The notes under the pieces: model-generated
What the model was told of the DNA's origin: nothing
Database searches by the model: none
The model's input: only the letters and a program-made list of their open reading frames with translations
Position numbers and translations under genes: made by a program
Part shown: positions 38,511-46,673 of the stretch, one piece after another
Layout: every line of letters starts with the position of its first letter
How positions within the stretch are numbered: position 1 is the stretch's first letter
Assembly: GCA_016287755.1 (NCBI GenBank)
Contig: JAEEWT010000010.1
Coordinates: 62,001-126,000, forward strand
Direction of reading: 5' to 3'
Source: Prevotella sp.
Lineage (GTDB): Bacteria; Bacteroidota; Bacteroidia; Bacteroidales; Bacteroidaceae
DNA: 64,000 nt

Positions 38511-38618
38511 ACGAATTGGACGAATTGGACGAATTAGACGAATTGGATGAATTGGACGGATTAGACGAATTGGACGAATTGGACGGATTAGACGTATTGG
38601 ACGAATTGGATGAATAAC
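38511..38618. repeat. 9-bp tandem array, 12 units (ACGAATTGG)
   Basis: Twelve consecutive nonamers start 4 bases after the terminator T-run. Eight are ACGAATTGG or one change away (ATG.., ..TAG, ACGG..); the last is degraded. Because 9 is divisible by 3, one plus-strand frame reads Leu-Asp-Glu repeats, but it has no credible start and runs through the terminator, so I treat the array as non-coding. Confidence 0.85.
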
Positions 38619-38640
38619 AAGAATTGCTAAGCAGAAAAAG

Positions 38641-38697
38641 AATTCTCCGCTAGTACGTCTAATTAACTTATAGTCAGTTGGTTGTTGGCGGAGAATT
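38641..38697. repeat. 10-bp inverted repeat with long loop
   Basis: AATTCTCCGC (38641-38650) and GCGGAGAATT (38688-38697) are perfect inverted arms around a 37-base loop. No T-run follows. Such a hairpin near a Y1/HUH transposase gene is a plausible single-strand recognition structure, but this is inference. Confidence 0.65.
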
Positions 38698-38733
38698 ATG
38701 AGTGGATTACCACTTGTCATCTCAACAAATCCT

Positions 38734-38843
38734 ACAAACTTAGTTGCAGCTACAAATCAGCCTTATAACACCCAGTTATCAGCCTTATAACCTATCGTAA
38801 CCAGCCTAGTTGGATGGCGTTATAAGCCTTGTAGGAATTCCAG
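38734..38843. repeat. Degenerate 22-bp repeats upstream of the transposase
   Basis: Units at 38734-38755, 38756-38777, 38778-38799, 38800-38821 and 38822-38843 are in 22-base register. The middle two both begin ATCAGCCTTATAAC; the others keep AGCCT or CTTA at the same offset. Within units, 11-base halves alternate in orientation (CTTATAACACC against GCGTTATAAGC). The rest of the 38451-38975 gap shows no gene. Confidence 0.55.
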
Positions 38844-38975
38844 CCCTTTCCAACATACAGTTTGTTCTTAGCTTCATCATTACAAGAGCATGTACATACA
38901 ACATGGTACACCTTTTTCTCATCACAATAATTGGGTTGGTATTGCGTTAGAGAATAATAAGCATAGAAATAGTAA

Positions 38976-40106
38976 ATGGTTGAGCAAGAGAAATGGCAAT
39001 GGCAAGAGCCGGGAACAACATGGAAAGGGGCAGGGCTATATCATATCACTCTGACGATTCCCAACCGACAGCCATTGCTGGGTTCGCTAATTATTCCTGA
39101 TAATGATCCCTCGAAGGCTTATGTAAAACGTACGGCTTTAGGGAATGCGTTGGTTGACTGTCTGTTGAACATTTCATCATATCATCCGGAAGTGCAGATT
39201 TTACATTTCTGCCTTATGCCAGACCACCTGCATGCAGTATTGTACGTGAGGCGCACTATGCCTAAGGGCATTAGAATGGTGGTGCGAGGGTTCTGGCAAG
39301 GGGCTAAGAAACTGGGGCGTGCTTATTCGGTGGCTTCTTCCATTGCCCCGAATACAATTCGGGAGAACTACCAAGAAGATAAACTGAAGAACTACCAAGA
39401 AGGCATGCTGAGGTACTACCAAGGAGGAGTGAGGAATCTAAAGGAGGAGACTGCACAACTGGAGGCGGTTTCTGCTTCCTTGTGCAAGCAGATGGACAAA
39501 GAGGCCTATTATCAGCTTGAACCTGTTTTCACCGAGATTCCCTTCATTCGCTCGATGGGCCACAACACTCAATTACCTAATACCATTCGTTATATAGACA
39601 TGAACCCTCAGCGTTTGGCCACCAAGCGCCTCAAGCCAGGTTATTTCCGTGTGCAGAAGGATATCATGATAGGTAAACGCAGTTACGATGGAGTGGGGAA
39701 TACAACGTTGTTAATGGCAGAACATTTTGAAACGGTGCATGTGCGAAGAGTTATGGTTGAGGAGGCAAATCATGGTAATGATGAACCACTGCGTAATTAT
39801 ATGAATTCTTGCATACTGGCGGCCCGTAAGGGAGTAATCATGGTTTCGCCTTTCATTTCTCCATATGAGAAACAGGTGATGTTGGTGATGTTGAGAGAGA
39901 AGTTGCCATTCATCTATCTTTCAGACAATGGCTTCCGTGATTACTATAAACCTACTGATGCTCTTTTTGATGCATGTGCATCCGGTCGTATACTTATCCT
40001 TAGTCCATGGACATATGATGCCAGTAAACGGCACATCAGTCGTGTGGATTGTGTTGCGCTCAATGCCATGGCTGAAGAAATTTGCAACAAAGAACCTGTC
40101 AGATAA
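38976..40106 (+). CDS. Y1/HUH transposase of RAYT type with extra C-terminal domain
   Basis: REP-associated tyrosine transposases are single-strand HUH nucleases. This 376-residue protein has YHITL (22-26), the metal-binding H-U-H as H84-L85-H86 in MPDHLHAVL, and the catalytic tyrosine Y206 in IRYIDMNPQRLA. Between them is an insertion with three 8-residue in-frame repeats (residues 131-154; DNA 39366-39437). Ordinary RAYTs end soon after the tyrosine helix, but here about 135 more residues follow: VIMVSPFISPYEK, PFIYLSDNGF, GRILILSPW, then R and LN..AEEIC. That order resembles a Rossmann fold of the DprA/SLOG type, which is inference. No promoter of the usual type was seen. Tandem repeats flank the gene on both sides. 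Confidence 0.85.
   Translation: MVEQEKWQWQEPGTTWKGAGLYHITLTIPNRQPLLGSLIIPDNDPSKAYVKRTALGNALVDCLLNISSYHPEVQILHFCLMPDHLHAVLYVRRTMPKGIRMVVRGFWQGAKKLGRAYSVASSIAPNTIRENYQEDKLKNYQEGMLRYYQGGVRNLKEETAQLEAVSASLCKQMDKEAYYQLEPVFTEIPFIRSMGHNTQLPNTIRYIDMNPQRLATKRLKPGYFRVQKDIMIGKRSYDGVGNTTLLMAEHFETVHVRRVMVEEANHGNDEPLRNYMNSCILAARKGVIMVSPFISPYEKQVMLVMLREKLPFIYLSDNGFRDYYKPTDALFDACASGRILILSPWTYDASKRHISRVDCVALNAMAEEICNKEPVR
39366..39437 (+). repeat. Three in-frame 24-bp repeats inside the transposase gene
   Basis: Units at 39366-39389, 39390-39413 and 39414-39437 share ACTACCAAGA/GG positions and encode NYQEDKLK, NYQEGMLR and YYQGGVRN. They fall between the HUH motif and the catalytic tyrosine and probably lengthen a surface loop. 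Confidence 0.75.
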
Positions 40107-40176
40107 AGGGACAAGAAGTATGGGATTCTGGTACAAAATGCCAAGAATAAAGGGAACAAACTGCCGTTTTGCCATC

Positions 40177-40308
40177 GTTCGCCTATACCCAAACGATCGT
40201 TCGCCTATACCCAAATGATTGTTCGCCTATACCCAAATGATTGTTCGCCTATACCCAAACGATCGTTCGCCAATAAGCAAACGATCGTTTGGCTATACGC
40301 AAATTCAA
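40177..40308. repeat. Six exact-period 22-bp tandem repeats downstream of the transposase
   Basis: Units start at 40177, 40199, 40221, 40243, 40265 and 40287 with no spacers. The consensus is GTTCGCCTATACCCAAACGATC; units 2 and 3 end ATGATT, unit 5 has CAATAAG and unit 6 is the most divergent. Each unit is an imperfect dyad around TATA (GTT.G ... C.AAC), and the junction CAAACGATCGTTTG (40278-40291) is a perfect 14-base palindrome. As 22 is not a multiple of 3, the array is not coding. A 22-base period puts every dyad on the same face of B-DNA. It lies 70 bases after the transposase stop. Confidence 0.9.
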
Positions 40309-40336
40309 GCGTATATTTTGATGATGTATCTCTTGA

Positions 40337-41956
40337 TTACTTGATGTTCGGCTCCTCCAGTCCGATACCCTTCTTCTTGTCAACTACCTTCAGAACCAAG
40401 CCGAGGATGAGGGCGGCAATACCTAAGCAGGCCAGCATGACCAACGGCCAGGTGTAGTCGAGCTTTGTGGGATCTTCAACACCGGGGTTGGTACTTGTAA
40501 GAACCTTACCGATGAGCAAGGGGAAGAGCCACAAACCGATGTTCTGAATCCAGAAGATCAGCGCGTAGGCAGAACCAATTACCTTTGCATCCACCAGTTT
40601 GGGAACGCTGGGCCACAACGAAGCAGGCACAAGCGAGAACGAAGAACCAAGCACCAGGATGGTGATGTAGGCAATGACGATACCGCCGATGGCGTTGCCC
40701 TTGAAGGCAGGGAGGATGAAGGCGAAGGTGAGGTGACAGGCAATAAGCAGTAATGAACCCAGCACCAACATGGAGGCTGCCTTACCCTTATGATCGACAT
40801 AGCTGCCGAGAATAGGTGTGATCAATACGGCCAGCAGGGGGAATACGGCGAAGATGGACTCAGCCGACTGGCGCATGTAACCCATATAACAATAGGTGAT
40901 GAGGGCAATGATGGACAGACCAAGCAGACCGTATTTGCGACTCTTCACTTTCTGGAAGTTGCTGGCGAAACCAGCTGCGGCAACAACAAGCATGATGATG
41001 TACTGTACGATGGTTACTGTTGAACTTGTCCAGAAGGAACCTGGCTCTGGCTCCGTCAAAGTGAGGTTGCACTGCAGCATGTTCACGGCATACTTCTGGA
41101 AGGGGAAGATAGCTGAATAGTACAGAACACATAATAGAGCGACAAGCCAGAAACCGCTGTCGGTAAGGATCTTACCAATATCGCTTACCTTGAACGGATC
41201 GTCTTTCTCCTCAGCCTCACCAGTCTGAGCATCCAACTTCTTGTCCATGAAGAAATAGACAATGGTCATGATCAGGGCGATACACATCAACACCACACCG
41301 AAGGCTACTGAGCGTGTTACGCTGACATTGCCTCCTAACTTAGCGAAGAAGGGTGAGAAGATCATACAGGTGGCAACACCCAAGCGGGCCAATGCCATCT
41401 CAGAACCCATGGCCAATGCCATCTCACGCCCCTTGAACCACTTCACGATACCTCGTGAAACGGTGATTCCAGCCATCTCGCAACCGCAGCCGAAGATCAT
41501 GAAGCCGCAGGCAGCGAACTTCGCAGAGGCAGGCATACCATTATAGAACGGCGAAACCCCTAACTCATCGAATACAGGGATGTAGTTGAGGTTATTGGTA
41601 AACCAAGTCTCCAACCCGCTACCGATGAACGACTCGCTCACAGCATACCATTTGATGATGGCACCGATGAGCATGACTGCACCAGAGAGCACAGCTGTGA
41701 AACGCACTCCCATCTTGTCGAGGATGATACCAGCGAAGATGAGGAAGAAAACGAAGACATTGAGGAATACCTCAGAGCCCTGCATGGTACCGAAGGCCAA
41801 TGAGTCCCAGCCGCGGGTTTCCTGCATCAGGTCCTTGATTGGGGAGAGAATGTCCATAAAGATATATGAACAGAACATGGCAAGTGCCAGTAATAAAAGG
41901 GCGGTCCAGCGCATGGCGGCGCTGTCGCGCAAAGTCTTTTGAATTGCTTGTGACAT
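40337..41956 (-). CDS. Major facilitator superfamily transporter
   Basis: The 539-residue inner-membrane protein has about 12 hydrophobic helices with a cytoplasmic acidic loop (DAQTGEAEEKDDPFK) between the two halves. It shows the MFS-type loop between helices 2 and 3 (AGIILDKMGVRFT) and a related repeat (GSYVDHKGKAAS) in the second half. The pattern resembles the MFSD1-like/NarK-distant clade; the substrate is unknown. Its promoter lies in the dispersed repeat at 41982-42160. Confidence 0.88.
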   Translation of the reverse strand: MSQAIQKTLRDSAAMRWTALLLLALAMFCSYIFMDILSPIKDLMQETRGWDSLAFGTMQGSEVFLNVFVFFLIFAGIILDKMGVRFTAVLSGAVMLIGAIIKWYAVSESFIGSGLETWFTNNLNYIPVFDELGVSPFYNGMPASAKFAACGFMIFGCGCEMAGITVSRGIVKWFKGREMALAMGSEMALARLGVATCMIFSPFFAKLGGNVSVTRSVAFGVVLMCIALIMTIVYFFMDKKLDAQTGEAEEKDDPFKVSDIGKILTDSGFWLVALLCVLYYSAIFPFQKYAVNMLQCNLTLTEPEPGSFWTSSTVTIVQYIIMLVVAAAGFASNFQKVKSRKYGLLGLSIIALITYCYMGYMRQSAESIFAVFPLLAVLITPILGSYVDHKGKAASMLVLGSLLLIACHLTFAFILPAFKGNAIGGIVIAYITILVLGSSFSLVPASLWPSVPKLVDAKVIGSAYALIFWIQNIGLWLFPLLIGKVLTSTNPGVEDPTKLDYTWPLVMLACLGIAALILGLVLKVVDKKKGIGLEEPNIK

Positions 41957-41981
41957 TTTTCTTGTTTTTACAATTTTGATG

Positions 41982-42012
41982 CAAAGTTACGAAAAAACGA
42001 GAGCAATGCAAA
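41982..42012 (-). promoter_or_regulatory. Promoter of the MFS gene inside the dispersed repeat
   Basis: Minus strand: TTTG (42009-42012), 19-base spacer, TAACTTTG (41982-41989), 26 bases before the ATG at 41956. Confidence 0.7.
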
Positions 42013-42160
42013 AGAAAAGCTTGTTTTTCTTTTCATTGCCGAGTGCATTATAACTTCGGCGAAGCCAGAGTTACTAAAAGACGAGAGCAGAACAAAAAGA
42101 ATTATTCTTTTTTTACGCCGAGTGCATTGTAAGTTCACGACTTTTCTCGTAAAGTTACGA
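41982..42160. repeat. Promoter-bearing repeat family, about 2.5 copies, minus orientation
   Basis: GCCGAGTGCATTRTAA occurs at 42038-42053 and 42117-42132, 79 bases apart. On the minus strand each block ends in CTCTCGTTTTT-type sequence and a TAACTTTG-like element (41982-41989 intact; near 42070 TAACTCTG and near 42150 TAACTTTA, both degraded). The same modules (GGCTtCGCCGAA, CACTCGG, CTCTCG, CGTAACTTTG) occur in plus orientation at 23673-23780. Confidence 0.75.
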
Positions 42161-42177
42161 AAATATTATGAGAAAGT

Positions 42178-42208
42178 GTTGACGAATGGTGTTTTTTTCG
42201 TATCTTTG
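42178..42208 (+). promoter_or_regulatory. Promoter of the GHKL kinase gene
   Basis: GTTG (42178-42181), 19-base spacer, TATCTTTG (42201-42208), 32 bases before the GTG start at 42241. Confidence 0.6.
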
Positions 42209-42240
42209 CGATTGAATTCAATGCACTAATATTCATAGAA

Positions 42241-42654
42241 GTGAAACTACAACAAAGTATCATTCTTCCCAACGATGTCGAAAAGGTGTCAGAACTGACA
42301 ACTTTTGTCGAAGGGATCTGCGAGTCGTTGGAATTCGATCCTGTAACGACCATGCAGATGAATCTGGCTATTGAGGAAGCAGTTGTGAATGTAATGAGCT
42401 ATGCTTATCCTCAAGGGGCCCAAGGCTTTGTGAATATAGAGGCGCAGGCGAATGAATCACGACTGAAGTTTGTGATTACCGATACAGGTATTCCCTTCGA
42501 CCCGACGGCAATGGCTAAGGTGGACACCACACTATCGACCGAGGAACGTGGTATTGGCGGATTGGGAATTCATCTGGTTCGTACCATCATGGATAGCGTT
42601 AATTACAAGCGTGTAGATGGTAAGAATATCCTGACGCTCCGGAAGTTTTTCTAA
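42241..42654 (+). CDS. GHKL ATP-binding protein, RsbW/SpoIIAB-like anti-sigma kinase
   Basis: The 137-residue single-domain protein has the HATPase motifs NLAIEEAVVNVMSYAY (N box), DTGIPFDP (G1) and RGIGGLGIHLV (G2). Such kinases hold a regulator and phosphorylate a STAS antagonist in partner-switching systems. Here there is no adjacent sigma factor; a STAS protein is encoded at 46674-46976. The start is GTG, chosen because the N-terminus KLQQSIILPNDVEKVSELTTF matches family beginnings. Confidence 0.85.
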   Translation: MKLQQSIILPNDVEKVSELTTFVEGICESLEFDPVTTMQMNLAIEEAVVNVMSYAYPQGAQGFVNIEAQANESRLKFVITDTGIPFDPTAMAKVDTTLSTEERGIGGLGIHLVRTIMDSVNYKRVDGKNILTLRKFF

Positions 42655-42681
42655 GTATATATATATAATAAGGTATAATAA

Positions 42682-42718
42682 AAGAGGCTGCATGTGATTT
42701 CATGCAGCCTCTTGTTTT
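42682..42718. terminator. Bidirectional terminator between GHKL and lipoprotein genes
   Basis: AAGAGGCTGCATG (42682-42694) and CATGCAGCCTCTT (42701-42713) form a perfect 13-bp stem with a 6-base loop; GTTTT follows on plus and TTTTATT on minus. It serves both convergent genes. Confidence 0.85.
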
Positions 42719-42735
42719 GGGTTCTTGATTCCTGA

Positions 42736-43536
42736 TTACTTGATCAGGGCAGCACGTGCAGCAACGATCTTGTCCTTTGCCTCTGCAAGCTGAGTCTTCA
42801 GCTGGTCAACAGAGATAGCATTCAGTACGTCGAGGGGCTCGATAGCCTTTGCTACGGGCTCGATTGACGGATCATACTGCTTCAGACGACTGATAGCTTC
42901 TGTCAGAAGGGCAATACGATAAGTTACGTTAGAAGCGGCATCGTCATCAAATGAAGCGAGGAACTTGTCAGAGTTCTGGCTGATTGCAAAGAGCTGCTCA
43001 ACAAGTGAGGTACCGGCCAACTGCCAGAAGTAGTTGATACGACCGTTCTGGTTCATGTTGTCGTAGAGAGCCTGAGAGGTCTCAAAGATAGTAGCTGCAT
43101 CCTGGATCTCCTTGAAAGAAGGATCGTCGATGTCGGCAACCAGCTTGGAAATAGCCTGGTCGTACTCATCGGTAGGCAGATCATACAGCGCTGCAATCTT
43201 CTTGTCAACGCTCAGTGCGCTTACCATGCGGTACTTCTCTGCCAGTGTAGCAGCATTCTCAGCAACTGACGGCTGGAGGAGATAGTCGGGCTTTACCTGC
43301 TTCTCTTCATCACTCAACTTGATGCCGTCGGCATCCTTCACGATAGGAAGCTGCTTGAGCTCACCGATGGCAGTAGCAAGACTGTCGAGTTCCATCTTGA
43401 TCTTTGCTTCAACCTGCTCCTGCTCAAACGACTTGATGGAGTCTGTTTCCTCTACGGGTTGTGCACTCTTCTTGCCATCGCATGCTGCGAAAGCCAATGC
43501 TGCGATTACCACAGCGAACATTGCTAATTTTTTCAT
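42736..43536 (-). CDS. Lipoprotein of unknown function, helical
   Basis: The 266-residue protein has a lipoprotein signal (MKKLAMFAVVIAALAFAAC, Cys19). The mature part is almost wholly helical and rich in Glu, Lys, Ala and Gln, with long amphipathic runs (EQEQVEAKIKMELDSLATAI), and carries no known catalytic motif. It may be a coiled-coil-type surface or periplasmic lipoprotein. It starts upstream of the ABCG-like gene's end, so the two might be cotranscribed, with a 43-base gap. Confidence 0.75.
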   Translation of the reverse strand: MKKLAMFAVVIAALAFAACDGKKSAQPVEETDSIKSFEQEQVEAKIKMELDSLATAIGELKQLPIVKDADGIKLSDEEKQVKPDYLLQPSVAENAATLAEKYRMVSALSVDKKIAALYDLPTDEYDQAISKLVADIDDPSFKEIQDAATIFETSQALYDNMNQNGRINYFWQLAGTSLVEQLFAISQNSDKFLASFDDDAASNVTYRIALLTEAISRLKQYDPSIEPVAKAIEPLDVLNAISVDQLKTQLAEAKDKIVAARAALIK

Positions 43537-43579
43537 TGCTTTTGTTTTAAATGATTATTATTAGAAAATTGATTATGTA

Positions 43580-46474
43580 TTATTGTTCTTTTCGTAAATA
43601 CCTTCCGGGACAGTCGGTTAGTAATATTCCTGTGGTGATAAGGCACATCAGCAGGATGACGCCCATATTGAACCACAGTGTTTTTACTTTCCATGACCCC
43701 AGCATCTTCTCACTACTATAGAAGGGAGCACGTCCCATCCTGTTCTGGGGTGTCAGATAGATGATGCCGGCACGGGGAACGATATGATCATCAACGATCT
43801 CGAGCATACGCTGCTGGTCGGCACCGATGACACAATCCTCCAACTTGGTGTTGTGGTTGTTGCGTTTCAGTTCCAGCAATGCTTCCTTGCCGTGTCCTTG
43901 TATGTAATCAGCCACCAGGGCATCCTTCTTCATGGTTGTCTTGTTTCCTCGTTGCGCAAGAATCTGCTCAGCTTCTTGCATATACTGGCGGAGGGATTCG
44001 TACGAGTAATCACCTTCGTATGCTTTCATCCCACAAAAAGCCGTCAACTGGGGTAGGTTGGTGCGGATTGTCCTCAGGTGAGAATCATTCACTTCCTTTC
44101 CCCGTTTCTGTTCATCGTTCATGGTTTCAAGCTGCGACTGCAGTTCGTAGAGGTAGGCAGCGTTGTAGAACTGATTCTCCTGCTTTTCCTTGTCCAATGC
44201 GAAGAACTGTTTCTCGTACTTGTTGTCTGTGAACGAAGTAACAGCGAGTGCCTCATAGCTCCATCTGGAAGGAATGAGATCACCGATCAGCGGTACGTTT
44301 CCCGTGGTACTCTTGGGAGTGAGATCGCTGAAGCTTACCACAAGACCACAGAGCAAAATTTGTGGAATGAGCAACAGGGGAATGGTGATGTAGATGGCAA
44401 CTACCGAGTTGAGACACTGTGACAGCAGCAGACCTGTCAGATTGGCCAGCAGGGCCGTCATGAACAGGATGAACCACCATACACCGAAGAGTCCGTGCAG
44501 TCCCATGATACTATTACCGATCAGGATGAACAACAAGGTCTGTATCAAAGACAATCCGGCCATCAGAACAATCTTCGACCAGATATAACTTCCGTACGAT
44601 AGGTGTAAGAATTTCTCGCGCTTCAGTAAGGCACGGTCCTTGATGATCTCCTCGGCACTACCGCTCATACCAATGAAAGTGGCGACGATGACGGCCATGA
44701 AGAAATAGCTGACGAGGTTTTTGTTATCCCTCACTGAATAGCCTTCTGGAGGAGCATAGCGGGTAAGAAGGGCACATACTACCGCTAAGACCGGTGCTTC
44801 CAAGAGGGCAATAGCCAGATACTGGACGTTGCTTACCTTACTCTTGATGTTCCTTTGCAGGAAGATCAGGAACTGCTTCAGACAACCAGGCTTCTTCTGG
44901 TCAGACTGTGGTATGCTGCTGACTACTGGTGCTGCCTGTTCGGGGCGGTTCTTCAGGTAGAGTTCATGCCATTCCTGTGGAGTTATCTTTCTTTCGTCAG
45001 AGATCTCGCCACTATTGTTCAGCGCTTTCTCATCAATGATGTTCAGAATGATTTCCGGGTTCACATTACCGCAAGTAGGACAGGCACTTGTCTCTGCGTC
45101 GGCATAGCAAGCCGTCTCCTTGAAGTAGGTAATGGCATCAATGGGGTTGCCGTCATAAACCGGATAGCCACCACGGTCCAACAGCCACAACCGGTCGAAC
45201 AGGATATAGACATCACTCGACGGCTGGTGGATGTTAACGATAATGAGCTTTCCTTTGTAGGTCTGTTCCTTCAGCAGGTTGATCACCTTTTCCGTGTCGG
45301 CTGATGACAATCCTGATGTTGGTTCATCGAGGAAGAGCACAGCCGGCTCACGGATGAGCTCCAAAGCGATGTTCAGTCGTTTGCGTTGACCACCTGAAAT
45401 GTATTTGTTGATGGGCGAGCCCACCTTCAAGTCCTTGACTGCTTCAAGACCTAACTCTTTCAGCGTCTTGATTACACGACGGTCGATCTCTTCTTTTGAT
45501 AGTCCCTCAAAACAAAGTCTGGCCGTGTAGTACAGATTTTGGTAAACCGTCAGCTCCTCAATAAGCAGGTCGTCTTGCGGTACGAACCCGATAAGGTCCT
45601 TGGTACCTGATTCGGAGATGTCATGACCATTGATGGTGATGCTGCCTTCCTGCGGTTTCAATGTGCCATTCAGAATGGATAGCAGGGTTGTCTTTCCTGT
45701 TCCTGATCCACCCATGATGGCGAGCAGCTCACCGCTGTGCAAGGTGAAGCTCAGGTTGTGCATACCATTGTCACTGCCAGGGAAGCGGAAGTTGATGTCG
45801 CGTCCGCAGAACTCCACCGACTGGCGTTCGCCTTCACTATCATTCTTGTTGTAGGCAGCTAAAATAGTGGAGTAATACACAGGGGAACTATTCTTTCCTT
45901 TTAGTACACTGCTTTGCAGCAACACCTGATAGGCTCCTGCCAGTACGGGTACATCATTCAGCAAAACCTTGTCATTACCGTTATAGGTAAACACCAATGT
46001 TCCTGAATCAGGATTGAGGAGTGTCTTCAGCTGACCGTCAAAACCTTCGGGTTGGAACAGCATCACTCTATCAGTGGACTTATTATTAATGAAATCCACA
46101 AAGTCGTTGAACTGTCTGTCGGAGATGTTGAACGTGTCGGCCATGACTTTGAACATCGGATGCATCTTACCTTCCTTCGCTCCGCAGAACTCCATGATAC
46201 GGAGGAGAAGCATGGCCTCCTCGTTAGCACGGATCTTACCATGAAGATTGGCACAGATAGACTGAACAGCTTTCTCAGTGTCCAGTTCATCTGTCATCTC
46301 GTAAACGCCCCGCATGTCGCTATAGAGGGCGAGATAGGAATTGATGTTTCTGATGCCGAAATGATGACGCATGTAACTCACGAGCATATTCTTTGCCCGT
46401 GTCTCATCCACTTGTTCTTCCTTGCCGAATAATGCAAATAGGCTAAGAAAACTGGATAATACAATGTCTGTCAT
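43580..46474 (-). CDS. ABCG-like ATP-binding/permease fusion with N-terminal TerB-like domain
   Basis: The 964-residue protein begins with a helical region (about 1-130) that looks TerB-like, then an unassigned beta part (about 135-215). The ABC ATPase (about 222-460) has Walker A GGSGTGKTT near 255-262, signature ISGGQRKRLNIALELI and Walker B VLFLDEPTSGLSS. A CxxC segment (CYADAETSACPTCGNVNPE) follows, then an ABC-2-type membrane domain with about six helices, interrupted by a soluble stretch (about 800-900). The ATPase-before-permease order is that of ABCG half-transporters. The substrate is unknown. Confidence 0.82.
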   Translation of the reverse strand: MTDIVLSSFLSLFALFGKEEQVDETRAKNMLVSYMRHHFGIRNINSYLALYSDMRGVYEMTDELDTEKAVQSICANLHGKIRANEEAMLLLRIMEFCGAKEGKMHPMFKVMADTFNISDRQFNDFVDFINNKSTDRVMLFQPEGFDGQLKTLLNPDSGTLVFTYNGNDKVLLNDVPVLAGAYQVLLQSSVLKGKNSSPVYYSTILAAYNKNDSEGERQSVEFCGRDINFRFPGSDNGMHNLSFTLHSGELLAIMGGSGTGKTTLLSILNGTLKPQEGSITINGHDISESGTKDLIGFVPQDDLLIEELTVYQNLYYTARLCFEGLSKEEIDRRVIKTLKELGLEAVKDLKVGSPINKYISGGQRKRLNIALELIREPAVLFLDEPTSGLSSADTEKVINLLKEQTYKGKLIIVNIHQPSSDVYILFDRLWLLDRGGYPVYDGNPIDAITYFKETACYADAETSACPTCGNVNPEIILNIIDEKALNNSGEISDERKITPQEWHELYLKNRPEQAAPVVSSIPQSDQKKPGCLKQFLIFLQRNIKSKVSNVQYLAIALLEAPVLAVVCALLTRYAPPEGYSVRDNKNLVSYFFMAVIVATFIGMSGSAEEIIKDRALLKREKFLHLSYGSYIWSKIVLMAGLSLIQTLLFILIGNSIMGLHGLFGVWWFILFMTALLANLTGLLLSQCLNSVVAIYITIPLLLIPQILLCGLVVSFSDLTPKSTTGNVPLIGDLIPSRWSYEALAVTSFTDNKYEKQFFALDKEKQENQFYNAAYLYELQSQLETMNDEQKRGKEVNDSHLRTIRTNLPQLTAFCGMKAYEGDYSYESLRQYMQEAEQILAQRGNKTTMKKDALVADYIQGHGKEALLELKRNNHNTKLEDCVIGADQQRMLEIVDDHIVPRAGIIYLTPQNRMGRAPFYSSEKMLGSWKVKTLWFNMGVILLMCLITTGILLTDCPGRYLRKEQ

Positions 46475-46673
46475 CTCCGTTAAATACTACCTGACGTGGT
46501 GTCGTCGTTGAGTTTATTTTTGCAAATGTACAAAATTATTCTGATTGGACTTTTCCCCTATGGGTTAAAAATGATTAATTCTACAAGCGGTCTAAGAGGG
46601 TGTTTAGGTATTTTTGTTATTTTTGCATATCCATTGAAGGAAACAGACTATAATCATGCAATAATATCATTAT

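Noticed and set aside
39928..40218. Second gene at the end of the transposase locus
   Set aside because: The frame overlaps the transposase and enters the 22-bp array, whose period does not keep a reading frame.
40177..40308. CRISPR array
   Set aside because: The repeats are contiguous with no spacers, only 22 bases, and no cas gene is nearby.
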